From Cyclobacterium sp. SYSU L10401 (lineage in GTDB: Bacteria > Bacteroidota > Bacteroidia > Cytophagales > Cyclobacteriaceae): a DNA stretch of 64,000 nucleotides. Location of the stretch: assembly GCF_010993705.1 (NCBI RefSeq), contig NZ_WOFO01000003.1, forward strand, positions 329,827 to 393,826, written 5' to 3'. The notes beneath the pieces are model-generated. The model did not search any database. It worked only from the letters and a program-made list of their open reading frames with translations, and was not told the origin of the DNA. This document shows, piece after piece, positions 37,480 through 46,531 of the stretch. Every line of letters starts with the position of its first letter. The stretch's first letter is position 1. Position numbers and translations under genes: made by a program.

Positions 37480-39191
37480 GTGCCTTCTTTTTTGAATTTT
37501 TCGTAGTGATTTTTCATTTTGATATGGTATTGATTGACTTTATATCCGCTCCCGTTGTATCCATATGCGAAAGACTCCCAGTCGTAATTGTCCTGCACTT
37601 CTTCGGATATATAATCTATCAATGCCTTTCCCCGGACTTTCTTGGATTTAATGAACTCCAGAAAATCCAAAAAATGAAAATATTCTGATTCATGTTGGCG
37701 TTCCTCAAATTCAGCCGGACTTTTGTACTTTCTACCCTTGATGTGATGTTCCAGGTTTTCTCCCAGAATCTGAAAAAGGCCCCAGGAAGTAGCATAAATC
37801 GCTGCTTTGGGATCAATATTCCTGGCTTCATTCAGGCGGTCATATTCACCGGCACCTACCCGGTAATGCTTTCTCGTCCACTTTTTATAAATAATGTGTT
37901 CTTTTCCCTGGCTCAAGGTTTTGGGATCTTTGCCGAATTTTTCCAGCCAATACCAAAACTTATGCCCTTCAAAGAGGATTTTCGCCCTGCCATCATGAAG
38001 GTGACCCCTTCCGGCTGATTCTACGGTTACGATGGCCTTGATTACTGGCAGGCTGATTTTGATTTTATCCCGCTGCTCCAATTCATCCAAAGCAAGCCGG
38101 ATATCCATATCACTTAAAATTTTACTGTTGACATTGTCTTTGATTTGCACGTATTCCTCCCTATACATCAAATCTTCCTGCTTATTATCAAATGAGGTGG
38201 ATAAAGATATCCGTTGGTCAGTCAATTCACTTTTGGATGTTTCCTCCTTTTGCTCAAAGCCTGCATCCTCCATTGAAAAAAGACTATTGTCCATATCCAA
38301 ACTACTTAATGGGTGGGCTGGTGCATCGCTTTTGGTAGTAGCAGTAGTACGTGGAGATTTGCTTTCCTCCCCTTCATTTTCTTCAGGACGATCTCTTGGC
38401 ACCCACCTGTTTTGCAAGTATTTGAGTGATTTATCCCCAAAATAAAAGGCAATCATCATTAGAAAAGCTGTTTCAAAGAATTCAAATTGCTGACTCAGCA
38501 AGGCGGCATCCACTCCCGTATATTGGGTTCCAAAGCTTACGATCAGTAATGCCATGCCGCCCATTAACAAAGTAAATGCGATCATTCCCCGCACCGTTCC
38601 GGGAGGAAGCCCAAAGGTCTGGCTCCGATAGGGATTGTGATCAGGCATGGACATTTCAGAAGCCTTTACAGGCAAACCCTGACTGTACCGGTCCTTTGCA
38701 TCGTATATCCGCTGCCAATCCTGGTCTGTCAGTCCATAATTGATGTTGTAATGGTAAACAGACCACATAAAATAAATCAGGAATAAAGCGATCCATACAA
38801 CAGAGGTGGCCAAGCCCACTGCCTGGAAAAGATTATCATACTCCACATAGACGAAAAAGGCTCCCAGGATACCAAAAATCACTAAAACGGAGGATAATAT
38901 GACGGTACCTTTAAAAAAGAAAGTATGGTACGGGTTGAAATTTGGATTTCTGTCCTTTGTTTTTGGACCAAAATACCTGGCCAATAGGCCATAAATAAAT
39001 ATTAATGCAGTCACAATTACCAATCCCGAACCCAGTAATTGATTGGTTGTTTCCATACCAGGGACAATAAATAGGAGTACTGCCAACATGATAAGTAGTA
39101 TTGACCCAATATGGATGTACAAATATTTTCTTTCTGAAATACCTTTGTTTTTTTCCAGGGGACCCTTATTGTTTTCTTTATCCGTTTCCAT
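37467..39191 (-). CDS. Polytopic membrane protein with C-terminal N-acetylmuramidase domain
   Basis: The first 250 residues of this 574-residue protein contain about six hydrophobic segments, followed by a charged linker (about 265-375). The C-terminal 190 residues match the N-acetylmuramidase (PF11860) fold found in phage and bacterial lysins: IKAIVTVESAGRGHLHDG with the candidate catalytic Glu, ILFEGHKFWYWL, and ATSWGLFQILGEN. Peptidoglycan cleavage is the expected activity. Anchoring a muramidase on a multi-pass membrane domain is unusual, since free lysins are soluble. It lies between DUF5675 and DUF4230 genes in one minus-strand operon. Confidence 0.8.
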   Translation of the reverse strand: METDKENNKGPLEKNKGISERKYLYIHIGSILLIMLAVLLFIVPGMETTNQLLGSGLVIVTALIFIYGLLARYFGPKTKDRNPNFNPYHTFFFKGTVILSSVLVIFGILGAFFVYVEYDNLFQAVGLATSVVWIALFLIYFMWSVYHYNINYGLTDQDWQRIYDAKDRYSQGLPVKASEMSMPDHNPYRSQTFGLPPGTVRGMIAFTLLMGGMALLIVSFGTQYTGVDAALLSQQFEFFETAFLMMIAFYFGDKSLKYLQNRWVPRDRPEENEGEESKSPRTTATTKSDAPAHPLSSLDMDNSLFSMEDAGFEQKEETSKSELTDQRISLSTSFDNKQEDLMYREEYVQIKDNVNSKILSDMDIRLALDELEQRDKIKISLPVIKAIVTVESAGRGHLHDGRAKILFEGHKFWYWLEKFGKDPKTLSQGKEHIIYKKWTRKHYRVGAGEYDRLNEARNIDPKAAIYATSWGLFQILGENLEHHIKGRKYKSPAEFEERQHESEYFHFLDFLEFIKSKKVRGKALIDYISEEVQDNYDWESFAYGYNGSGYKVNQYHIKMKNHYEKFKKEGTWLT

Positions 39192-39223
39192 AGTTACTGT
39201 CAGTGTCTGTAAAATGAATTTAT

Positions 39224-40051
39224 TCAGGTCTGGGGGACAGCCTGTAAATGTTTTGTTTTTATGGTAGCCCTTTTCACCCAGCTTTCATCTAAAATCTGGA
39301 TGCTGAGGGGTGTATTGGAACTTACTCTTGGATATATGGCTTGATAAAACCGTTCGTAGGCCTTTTGGGAATGAGTCACCATTTTTTCTTTAGATGCTGT
39401 ATTGACTCCGTCAGCCAATAATATACATCCCCGGGTATCCTGATGCGTATTGCCAATATGAATGTAAACCAGGTCATAGTTCGGGATATTTTTAATTTCA
39501 ATGTGGTATTCAAACCAGGGGAATCGCTTGCGGTATCTTTGGGTTAATTCGGTTAAATTCTGGTTATAGGACAAGGGGTACCTGCCTTCGGGAATTCGGG
39601 TATTGCCGGAAATCTTTTCATCCCTGTGGGTATCCTCCAGGGTATAGGCAAAAAAGCGCCCATCAATAAACAGCAAGCCCAGTGTGGTGAGTCCGTCATC
39701 CAGGTACCTCAATACGGTAAGGTCTGATTGAGAAAGACCTTCTTCCTCATGCTGAACTTTACTGAGCAATCTCTCCAGGCTGGAAATATCAGGTTCTTTC
39801 TGATTCAGCTGCGTTAGGGGAACCCCGGTCTGGGTTGCCTTTTTTTCTTCAAGGACTACTGACCGGGAAGGGCCTTGCCCGCTAAATAATTCTTTTATGG
39901 ATTGGGCACCTTTTCTTAGGAAATAAATCACATAACCTATAAATCCAACCACCCACATCCAAATATTTTCCAAAGACCGGGGATTGTATATAAAGAAAGC
40001 AATGACCAGAACCACCAAACCTAGCAGCAGAAGTCCTAAAAACCTGTTCAT
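39224..40051 (-). CDS. DUF5675 membrane-anchored protein
   Basis: The 275-residue protein starts, in my reading, at the ATG at 40051 rather than the first Met of the open frame, because MNRFLGLLLLGLVVLVIAFF then forms a normal N-terminal anchor. The C-terminal 160 residues fit DUF5675: VLRYLDDGLTTLGLLFIDGRFFAYTLED, GNTRIPEGRYPL, and HIGNTHQDTRGCILLAD with a conserved Cys and Asp. DUF5675 genes occur in phage and mobile regions beside lysins. It is the first gene of the minus-strand operon and diverges from iorA across about 400 bases. Confidence 0.8.
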   Translation of the reverse strand: MNRFLGLLLLGLVVLVIAFFIYNPRSLENIWMWVVGFIGYVIYFLRKGAQSIKELFSGQGPSRSVVLEEKKATQTGVPLTQLNQKEPDISSLERLLSKVQHEEEGLSQSDLTVLRYLDDGLTTLGLLFIDGRFFAYTLEDTHRDEKISGNTRIPEGRYPLSYNQNLTELTQRYRKRFPWFEYHIEIKNIPNYDLVYIHIGNTHQDTRGCILLADGVNTASKEKMVTHSQKAYERFYQAIYPRVSSNTPLSIQILDESWVKRATIKTKHLQAVPQT

Positions 40052-40108
40052 TTGGCATATTTTAGTTATAGGGCAAAAGAAAAATAATGTTGGTTTTATT
40101 GGTATCAA

Positions 40109-40458
40109 AATTTAATTATTAAAAATAGAAGTTCAAAAAAATTATTTGCCTTTTTTTAAAAAAAATATGCCGCTGGGAATAAATAGATTTTTGGGTTTTG
40201 GGCTTTGGTAAATTAGATCAATTATAGATAACTGTTTTTCAGGCTTCATTTTGCATCATTTCTATATTTGCCATTAAATTTTCTCTGATTTTTATTAAAT
40301 TCCAACCAAAATTAAAAGCTATAGTCTTTGATAACTGTCTATCAATTAAAGATTTCTAAAATCCTGGCAAGTTATCCCAGCATATAACCATTGAAATAGC
40401 AATCAATTGAATTACAACTGATAAAACTTTAAATTCAAAAATTAACATTAAGAAAAAA
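40109..40458. promoter_or_regulatory. AT-rich divergent promoter region between the DUF5675 and iorA genes
   Basis: This roughly 400-bp spacer (from 40052) is very AT-rich and contains no gene. TATATTTG at 40263-40270 matches the -7 consensus in the iorA direction but lies nearly 190 bases before the start codon. It should hold both divergent promoters; exact sites cannot be fixed by eye. Confidence 0.4.
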
Positions 40459-40920
40459 ATGGCTAACTACAAACTTCAAATCAACGGAAAAAGCTATGAG
40501 GTGGATGTCGATGAAGACACCCCTTTATTGTGGGTTCTCCGTGACAACCTCGGGCTGGTCGGGACCAAGTATTCCTGTGGCATTGCCCAATGTGGTGCTT
40601 GTACCGTGCATATCAATGATGAAGCAGTAAGGTCTTGTGTCTTACCCATTTCTGCCGTAAAGGATGATAAGGTGACTACCATAGAGGGGTTGTCAGAAAA
40701 GGGAGATCATCCGGTGCAACAGGCATGGGAAGAGGTGGATGTGGCACAGTGTGGCTACTGTCAGGCAGGTCAGATCATGACTGCTGCGGCACTACTCAAA
40801 AAGAATGCGGCACCTAGTGATGAAGAAATTGTGGAAGGTATGAATGCCAATATTTGCAGGTGCGGTACCTATCACAGAATCAAAGAGGCAGTAAAGTTGG
40901 CATCAGCTAAAACCAAATAA
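40459..40920 (+). CDS. (2Fe-2S)-binding subunit of a molybdenum hydroxylase (IorA-like)
   Basis: This small subunit transfers electrons from the molybdenum cofactor of xanthine-oxidase-family enzymes. Both [2Fe-2S] sites are visible in the 153 residues: plant-ferredoxin type with C40, C45, C48 and C60, and the helical domain type with C98, C101, C133 and C135 (CGYC ... CRCG). It precedes its large subunit by 2 bases. There is no FAD subunit, so the enzyme is of the two-subunit isoquinoline 1-oxidoreductase/aldehyde dehydrogenase type, which usually passes electrons to a membrane cytochrome. Confidence 0.93.
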   Translation: MANYKLQINGKSYEVDVDEDTPLLWVLRDNLGLVGTKYSCGIAQCGACTVHINDEAVRSCVLPISAVKDDKVTTIEGLSEKGDHPVQQAWEEVDVAQCGYCQAGQIMTAAALLKKNAAPSDEEIVEGMNANICRCGTYHRIKEAVKLASAKTK

Positions 40921-40922
40921 CC

Positions 40923-43079
40923 ATGGAAAAAGGATTGAAAACAAATAGAAGAGATTTCTTGAAAATTGCTGCCACTGCAGGCGGTGGACTTTTGATTGGG
41001 TTTAACTGGTCTGGTTGTGATTCCCCTAAAATGAAGGTGGTCAGTGATGAGGAAGTGTTGAACAGTGCCTTGAATTTCAATAGTTATTTATCTATTTCAC
41101 CTACAGATCATGTGGTTATATATTCGCCCAACCCAGAGCTGGGTCAGAATATCAAAACTTCATTTCCGATGATCGTAGCCGAAGAACTGGATGTTGACTG
41201 GTCTAAGGTAAGGGTGCAACAAGCTTTCCTGGATACTGAAAAATATGATCGTCAGGTGACGGGAGGCTCAGGAGCCATGCCACACTCCTGGGAAAGATTA
41301 CGAACTGCCGGAGCTACGGCAAGGCAAATGCTGATGGAAGCGGCTGCCAAACGGCTGGGGGTTTCCATAGACGATTTGAAAACGGAAAATGGGCAGGTAA
41401 TTCATGGGTCGAAAAAATTAACCTATGGAGAATTGGCAAATGAAGCTGCACTTGGTCCGGTTCCGGAAAATGTAAAACTGAAAAACATCAATGATTTTAA
41501 AATCATTGGTACGCCGGTAAAAAATGTGGACAACAAGGCCATGTTTACCGGGCAGCCGTTGTATGGCCTGGACATTTACCGGGAGGGAATGGTACATGCC
41601 ATGATTCAGCGTCCTCCTTTTGGCATGAAGCTAAAATCAGTAGATGCTGAGGCCGCCAAAAAAATCAAAGGCGTGAAAGATGTGGTTACCTTTAAGGAAA
41701 ACGTAGCCATTATTGGGGAAGCTACCTGGCCTTTGATGAAAGCCAGGAAGCAGTTAAAAGTACAATATGAACCTGTAGACGGTAAACTCGAATCCACTGC
41801 CTACCACAACCAGGTATTTGATGACATGTTGAATACTGGAAAAGGAGACATCAAGCGACAGGATGGGGATGTAAATGCGGCTTTTAGTACCGCTGCCAAG
41901 GTGGTAAAAAGTGAGTATCAATGTCCGTTTTTATCCCATAGTCCGATGGAACCCATGAACTTTTTTGCCCATGTAAAAGCCGATGGGGTAGAATTGGTAG
42001 GTCCTACACAAACCCCGGACCGGGCAAGAAATGCAGCGGCTGAGATCTGCGGTGTTTCACCAGACAAGGTGACTGTGGAGATGACCCGTTTGGGAGGCGG
42101 ATTTGGTAGAAGACTTAGGGCCGATTTTGTTGAAGAAGCGGTAGAATTATCAAAAATGCTCAATGCACCAGTGAAATTGACCTGGTCCAGAGAAGATGAT
42201 ATTACCGGTGGTGCCTATCGTCCTGCCGTGAAATACAGGTTTGAAGCAGCTCTGGATAGCGATAACAAGCTGGTTGGGTACAAATTGAGAGGTGTTGGGA
42301 TCAATGCTGGCAATTGTACCCGGGAGAATAACTTTCCTTCAGGATCGGTAGAGAACCTTTTGATAGAGTCACTGGAGTATAAATCTCCGATTACTACCAA
42401 TGCCTGGCGGGCACCCATCACCAACTTCCTCGCTTTTGCGGAGCAGTCCTTCTTAGACGAAGTAGCTGAAGCTGCCGGAAAAGACCCGGTGGCATTCCGG
42501 TTAGAATTATTGGATAGAGCAAAATCCAACCCTGTAGGAGAGATCCATTACGACATAGACAGGATGAAGAAAGTAGTAGAAACTGTGGCGGAAAAATCCG
42601 GATGGGGTAAAAAGCAGGGTGTTTCCCAAGGTATTAGTGTGTATTTTTCCCACAGATCTTATGTTGGCCAGGTGGCCGAGGCCAGAATGGTCAACGGAGC
42701 ACCTGTTTTGGATAAAATATATGCTGTGACCGATTGTGGCATAGTGGTCAATCCTACGGGAGCTGATCAGCAGGTAAGAGGGGGAATGGTAGATGGAATG
42801 GGACATGCCATGTTTACCAACATGACCTTTACCGATGGCATTTCAGACCAGAAAAACTTTGATTCTTACCGATTGATCAAAATGAAGGAGATTCCTGAAA
42901 TAGAAACCCATTTTATCAAAAATGGAATAGATCCTACAGGGCTGGGAGAGCCGGCATTGCCACCTACGGGCGGAGCCATAGCCAATGCCATTTACAAGGC
43001 CTCCGGAAAAAGGGTAAGGAATCAGCCTTTTATGGAGCAGGAAGAAATGAAAAATGTCAAATTGGGCGATCCTGCCTGA
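40923..43079 (+). CDS. Molybdopterin-binding large subunit of a xanthine-dehydrogenase-family enzyme (IorB-like)
   Basis: The 718-residue subunit binds the molybdopterin cofactor and hydroxylates aldehydes or N-heterocycles. An N-terminal twin-arginine signal (NRRDFLKIAATAGGGLLIG) indicates periplasmic export with the iron-sulfur partner. Cofactor-binding glycine motifs (GGGFGRR) and the active-site Glu E676 in GLGEPALPPTGGAIANA are intact. No XdhC-type maturation gene lies nearby. The natural substrate cannot be inferred. A strong terminator follows the stop. Confidence 0.92.
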   Translation: MEKGLKTNRRDFLKIAATAGGGLLIGFNWSGCDSPKMKVVSDEEVLNSALNFNSYLSISPTDHVVIYSPNPELGQNIKTSFPMIVAEELDVDWSKVRVQQAFLDTEKYDRQVTGGSGAMPHSWERLRTAGATARQMLMEAAAKRLGVSIDDLKTENGQVIHGSKKLTYGELANEAALGPVPENVKLKNINDFKIIGTPVKNVDNKAMFTGQPLYGLDIYREGMVHAMIQRPPFGMKLKSVDAEAAKKIKGVKDVVTFKENVAIIGEATWPLMKARKQLKVQYEPVDGKLESTAYHNQVFDDMLNTGKGDIKRQDGDVNAAFSTAAKVVKSEYQCPFLSHSPMEPMNFFAHVKADGVELVGPTQTPDRARNAAAEICGVSPDKVTVEMTRLGGGFGRRLRADFVEEAVELSKMLNAPVKLTWSREDDITGGAYRPAVKYRFEAALDSDNKLVGYKLRGVGINAGNCTRENNFPSGSVENLLIESLEYKSPITTNAWRAPITNFLAFAEQSFLDEVAEAAGKDPVAFRLELLDRAKSNPVGEIHYDIDRMKKVVETVAEKSGWGKKQGVSQGISVYFSHRSYVGQVAEARMVNGAPVLDKIYAVTDCGIVVNPTGADQQVRGGMVDGMGHAMFTNMTFTDGISDQKNFDSYRLIKMKEIPEIETHFIKNGIDPTGLGEPALPPTGGAIANAIYKASGKRVRNQPFMEQEEMKNVKLGDPA

Positions 43080-43103
43080 AAGTAAGTGTTTTATTAGAAT
43101 ATC

Positions 43104-43136
43104 AAAGGCGAAAACAGGGTGTTTTCGCCTTTTTTT
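43104..43136 (+). terminator. Rho-independent terminator after iorB-like gene
   Basis: GGCGAAAAC / GTTTTCGCC (9 bp) with an AGGGT loop is followed by seven T residues. Flanking A and T runs extend the stem, so it may also stop the convergent gene at 43138. Confidence 0.88.
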
Positions 43137-43137
43137 C

Positions 43138-43536
43138 TCATTGCATAGGCAAGCCGGAATCTCTGTCATCACCTACTTCCAAAACCTCGGTGACCACATA
43201 TTCACTTGCCCCTCTCCAGGGGATGGGGTTTAGATATTCCTTATACCTGAGCTCTACAAATTTTCCTCCTGACCTTTCCAGTATCATAGATACGGAATCA
43301 CCTTCAATTGCACTAAACCTGAATTCATTGCTTTGCAAGGCACCGGGGTTTGGGCTTTGAAACCCATCCTGAACCAGACGGCCTTCCCAGGTCTTGAAAA
43401 TAAATCCCTTTTTTTCAAAATAATTCAAATTACCGGCTTTTACTCCTTCGGCAAAAACGAAATAGTACCTCCACCAAAAAACTCCGGCAAGGATAATGAC
43501 CAGCAGAACGATTCCAGGGCCGATAAATTTTTTCAT
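43138..43536 (-). CDS. Small membrane-anchored protein, unknown
   Basis: The 132-residue protein starts with a signal anchor (FIGPGIVLLVIILAGVFWW). The following YYFVFAEGVKAGNLNYFEKKGFIFKTWEGRLVQ segment is a recurring Bacteroidota hypothetical-protein motif; some homologues are automatically, and probably wrongly, labelled 6-phosphogluconate dehydrogenase. I prefer the second Met as start (MKKFIGPG). It converges on the iorB terminator and diverges from lemA. Confidence 0.7.
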   Translation of the reverse strand: MKKFIGPGIVLLVIILAGVFWWRYYFVFAEGVKAGNLNYFEKKGFIFKTWEGRLVQDGFQSPNPGALQSNEFRFSAIEGDSVSMILERSGGKFVELRYKEYLNPIPWRGASEYVVTEVLEVGDDRDSGLPMQ

Positions 43537-43625
43537 AAGCTTAAAATTGAAGTTATAAGGCATTAAATATAAGAATAAATCCCAATTTTTGTATATTCAG
43601 ACTTTATTGGATAAAACCCCAGACT

Positions 43626-44189
43626 ATGAGTACTACACTAATTATCGTTATTGTTGCCGTACTAATCGGTATTTTCATTGTTTCACTTTATAATAAACTG
43701 GTTGCTTATAAGAATAACCGGGAAAATGCCTTTGCTGACATTGATGTGCAACTCAAACAAAGACATGACCTTATTCCACAGTTGGTGAGCAGTGTAAAAG
43801 GATACATGGAACATGAAGCAGGGGTCCTGACCCGGGTTACCGAAGCAAGGTCCAGGGCAATGAAAGCTTCTACCATTGATGGTAAAATCGCCGCAGAACA
43901 GGAATTAGGTGCCGCCCTGCAAGGATTACAGATCCAGGTGGAGGCCTATCCGGATCTAAAAGCCAACACCAACTTTTTACAACTCCAAAATGAGATATCT
44001 GATGTGGAGAATAAACTGGCCGCCGCCAGGAGGTATTTTAACTCGGCTACCAAGGAATACAATGTTGCCGTGCAAAGCTTTCCTTCCAACCTGATCGCCG
44101 GCATGTTTGGTTTTCATACCGAAACGATGTTTGATGTAGGAAATGCGGAAAGAGAAAGATTGGACCAGGCGCCTGAAATAAAATTTTAA
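43626..44189 (+). CDS. lemA: LemA family protein
   Basis: LemA proteins are small membrane-anchored helical-bundle proteins of unclear function. The 187 residues have an N-terminal anchor (about 4-22) and the family signature YNKLVAYKNNRENAFADIDVQLKQRHDLIPQLV early on, then NLIAGMFGF near the end. It is followed 7 bases later by an M48 protease gene, the classic LemA-protease pairing. Confidence 0.93.
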   Translation: MSTTLIIVIVAVLIGIFIVSLYNKLVAYKNNRENAFADIDVQLKQRHDLIPQLVSSVKGYMEHEAGVLTRVTEARSRAMKASTIDGKIAAEQELGAALQGLQIQVEAYPDLKANTNFLQLQNEISDVENKLAAARRYFNSATKEYNVAVQSFPSNLIAGMFGFHTETMFDVGNAERERLDQAPEIKF

Positions 44190-44196
44190 CCCATAA

Positions 44197-45132
44197 ATGG
44201 CTACTTATATTGGGATTCAGACCCAAATCAGAAGAAATAATATGCGGTCTGTTTTGCTATTGCTGGGCTTTCCGCTGTTAATTCTGGCAGCGGTATATGC
44301 CTTTCTATATTTTACCCTACCTCCGGAGAATACCAATGCTTCCATTAATGATATTTTCCTGGATACCATCCCCGGCGTATTGATTGCAGTGGCCATTTGG
44401 TTTGTGATTGCCTTTTTCTTTCATACAAAAATGATCAGCGGTGCGGCAGGAGCTAAACCTTTGGAAAGAAAGGAAAACATGCGGGTGTACAATTTGGTAG
44501 AAAACCTGTGCATTAGCAAGGGCATGAGGATGCCAAAGGTAAACATCATAGAAGACCAGGCACTAAATGCTTTTGCCAGTGGGATCAATGAAAAAACCTA
44601 TACGGTAACCTTAACCAGGGGGATTATCAATGAGCTCAATGATGAAGAACTGGAAGGGGTCATTGCCCATGAATTGATGCACATTCGCAATAAGGATGTA
44701 AGGTTGCTGATCATCTCCATTATTTTTGTGGGAATCTTCTCTTTTATTGCTCAGATTCTTTTCAGAAGTATGCTGTACGGTGCCGGACGGAGAAGGGGTA
44801 AAAATGACAACCGGGCCATGCTGATCGCCATGGTGATTGCCTTTATTGCATTTCTGTTGAGCATGCTGTTTAGGTTTGCCATTTCCAGGAAAAGAGAATA
44901 CATGGCCGATAGCGGTGCTGCTGAGATGACCAAAAAACCCTGGGCGCTGGCGGCTGCATTGAAGAAAATCTCCGGAAACTACCGGGTTCAATCGGTTAAA
45001 AGTGATGATGTTGCCGAATTGTTTATTGAAAACCGACCCGATAAATCATCCGGTATTTTATCAGCCATTACCGGCTTGTTTGCAACTCATCCACCCATAG
45101 AAAAAAGGATAGAAGTATTAGAGCAATTTTAA
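44197..45132 (+). CDS. HtpX-like M48 family zinc metalloprotease
   Basis: This membrane protease probably degrades misfolded membrane proteins, as HtpX does. In 311 residues there are two N-terminal transmembrane segments (about 17-40 and 60-78), the zinc motif HELMH at 158-162, two further hydrophobic segments (about 170-190 and 205-225) and the third ligand region EYMADSGAAEMT. It sits between lemA and cbpA, suggesting a protein quality-control operon. Confidence 0.92.
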   Translation: MATYIGIQTQIRRNNMRSVLLLLGFPLLILAAVYAFLYFTLPPENTNASINDIFLDTIPGVLIAVAIWFVIAFFFHTKMISGAAGAKPLERKENMRVYNLVENLCISKGMRMPKVNIIEDQALNAFASGINEKTYTVTLTRGIINELNDEELEGVIAHELMHIRNKDVRLLIISIIFVGIFSFIAQILFRSMLYGAGRRRGKNDNRAMLIAMVIAFIAFLLSMLFRFAISRKREYMADSGAAEMTKKPWALAAALKKISGNYRVQSVKSDDVAELFIENRPDKSSGILSAITGLFATHPPIEKRIEVLEQF

Positions 45133-45165
45133 CACAAAAATGGTCAGCATAAAGACTAGTGGAAA

Positions 45166-46074
45166 ATGGATTTTATAGATTATTACAGCCTACTGGAAAT
45201 ACCCAAAACGGCCAGTCAGGAAGAAATAAAAAAAGCCTATAGGAAACTGGCCAGGAAATATCATCCTGATCTCAATCCTGATGACAAGGAATCGCAAAAA
45301 AAGTTTCAAGCCATCAATGAAGCGAATGAGGTCCTGAGTGATCCGGAAAAAAGGAAAAAGTACGATCAATTTGGGAAGGACTGGAAACATGCCGAAGCCT
45401 ATCAGCAAGGAGGAGCTCAGCAGGGTCAGGGAAGGAGCAGATCGCAGCAATACAGTGCCGAGGATTTTGAACAGGCATTTGGGCAGGGAGGATTTTCCGA
45501 TTTTTTCGAGTCCCTTTTTGGAGGAAGCGGTAGCAGATCAGAGTCCAGGATTCGATTTAAAGGACAGGACCTCAATGCCAGCCTGGAATTACCTTTAAGG
45601 GAGGTTTATAAAACACATAAGCGCACCTTGGATATCAATGGCAAAAAAATAAGACTGACCATCCATGCCGGAATAGAAGATGGACAAACCATTAAAATCA
45701 AGGGGCATGGGGGGGAAGGAGTCAATGGGGGGCCAAAAGGTGATCTCTACATTACTTTTAAGATTTTACCAGATCCTACCTACAAAAGAGAAGGAAAGGA
45801 TTTGTTTAAAACTGAAAAGCTGGATTTATATACGGCCGTTCTGGGAGGGGAAATCATCGTAGAGACGCTTAATGGCAAGGTTAAATTGAATATCCCTCCG
45901 GGTACCCAGAATGGTACCAAGGTAAAATTGAAAGGAAAAGGCTTCCCCCGATATAAAAATGAAGGGCTTTTTGGAGATTTATTTTTAACTTATCATATCA
46001 AAATTCCGAAAAACCTTAGCGAAGAAGAAAAAAAGCTGTTTACTCAATTGGCAAACCTGAAAGCACATGAATAA
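45166..46074 (+). CDS. cbpA: J-domain chaperone CbpA
   Basis: CbpA-type DnaJ paralogues stimulate DnaK. The 302 residues start with a J domain containing HPD at 33-35, then a Gly/Gln/Ser-rich linker, and two DnaJ C-terminal beta domains. No CxxCxGxG zinc-finger repeats are present, distinguishing it from DnaJ. It overlaps cbpM by 8 bases. Confidence 0.93.
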   Translation: MDFIDYYSLLEIPKTASQEEIKKAYRKLARKYHPDLNPDDKESQKKFQAINEANEVLSDPEKRKKYDQFGKDWKHAEAYQQGGAQQGQGRSRSQQYSAEDFEQAFGQGGFSDFFESLFGGSGSRSESRIRFKGQDLNASLELPLREVYKTHKRTLDINGKKIRLTIHAGIEDGQTIKIKGHGGEGVNGGPKGDLYITFKILPDPTYKREGKDLFKTEKLDLYTAVLGGEIIVETLNGKVKLNIPPGTQNGTKVKLKGKGFPRYKNEGLFGDLFLTYHIKIPKNLSEEEKKLFTQLANLKAHE

Positions 46075-46363
46075 CCCGGACGAATCTTATATACCCATTG
46101 ATTTGTTTTGTAAAACCTGTGGGGTAGAAATCGCTTTTGTACAAAAACTATCTGATTATGGCCTTTGTGAAGTGGTGATAGTAGAAGAGAAAAGCTATAT
46201 TCTGCCGGATCAGGTATCAGATTTGGAAAAGCTATCCAGATTGCATTACGAAATGGAAATCAACTTAGAAGGTCTTCAGGCCATTGTCCACTTACAGGAA
46301 AAAATCAAGGCATTGAAGGAAGAAGTGGATTTATTGCAGAGAAAACTTGACCGGCATCAATAA
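46067..46363 (+). CDS. cbpM: Chaperone modulator CbpM
   Basis: CbpM binds the J domain of CbpA and limits its action. The 98 residues form the expected MerR-like helical protein with [22 protein letters not shown] in the C-terminal half. Adjacency to and overlap with cbpA support the call. Confidence 0.85.
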   Translation: MNNPDESYIPIDLFCKTCGVEIAFVQKLSDYGLCEVVIVEEKSYILPDQVSDLEKLSRLHYEMEINLEGLQAIVHLQEKIKALKEEVDLLQRKLDRHQ

Positions 46364-46378
46364 TGGAAGTTAAAAAAG

Positions 46379-46453
46379 TAGGTCGTACCAGGCTCGAACT
46401 GGTGACCTCTGCCCTGTCAAGGCAGCGCTCTGAACCAACTGAGCTAACGACCT
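46379..46453 (-). tRNA. tRNA-Val(GAC)
   Basis: On the minus strand, a 75-base cloverleaf is visible: acceptor AGGTCGT pairing with ACGACCT, a D-arm with TAGCTCAGTTGGT, an anticodon stem CTGCC/GGCAG with loop TTGACAG (anticodon GAC, reading GUC), and a T-arm with GTTCGAGCC. The discriminator is A and CCA is not encoded. The anticodon was read from the loop by eye. Confidence 0.9.
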
Positions 46454-46531
46454 GATTCTTGCCTGCAATATTACAGGATTAAGGTTGAATAGGCAACATT
46501 AAGATTCCAAAATTATCAAATACCGTAAAAA

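Noticed and set aside
34766..40051. Prophage lysis module
   Set aside because: No phage structural, packaging or integrase genes nearby, and all four proteins carry anchors or lipoprotein signals.
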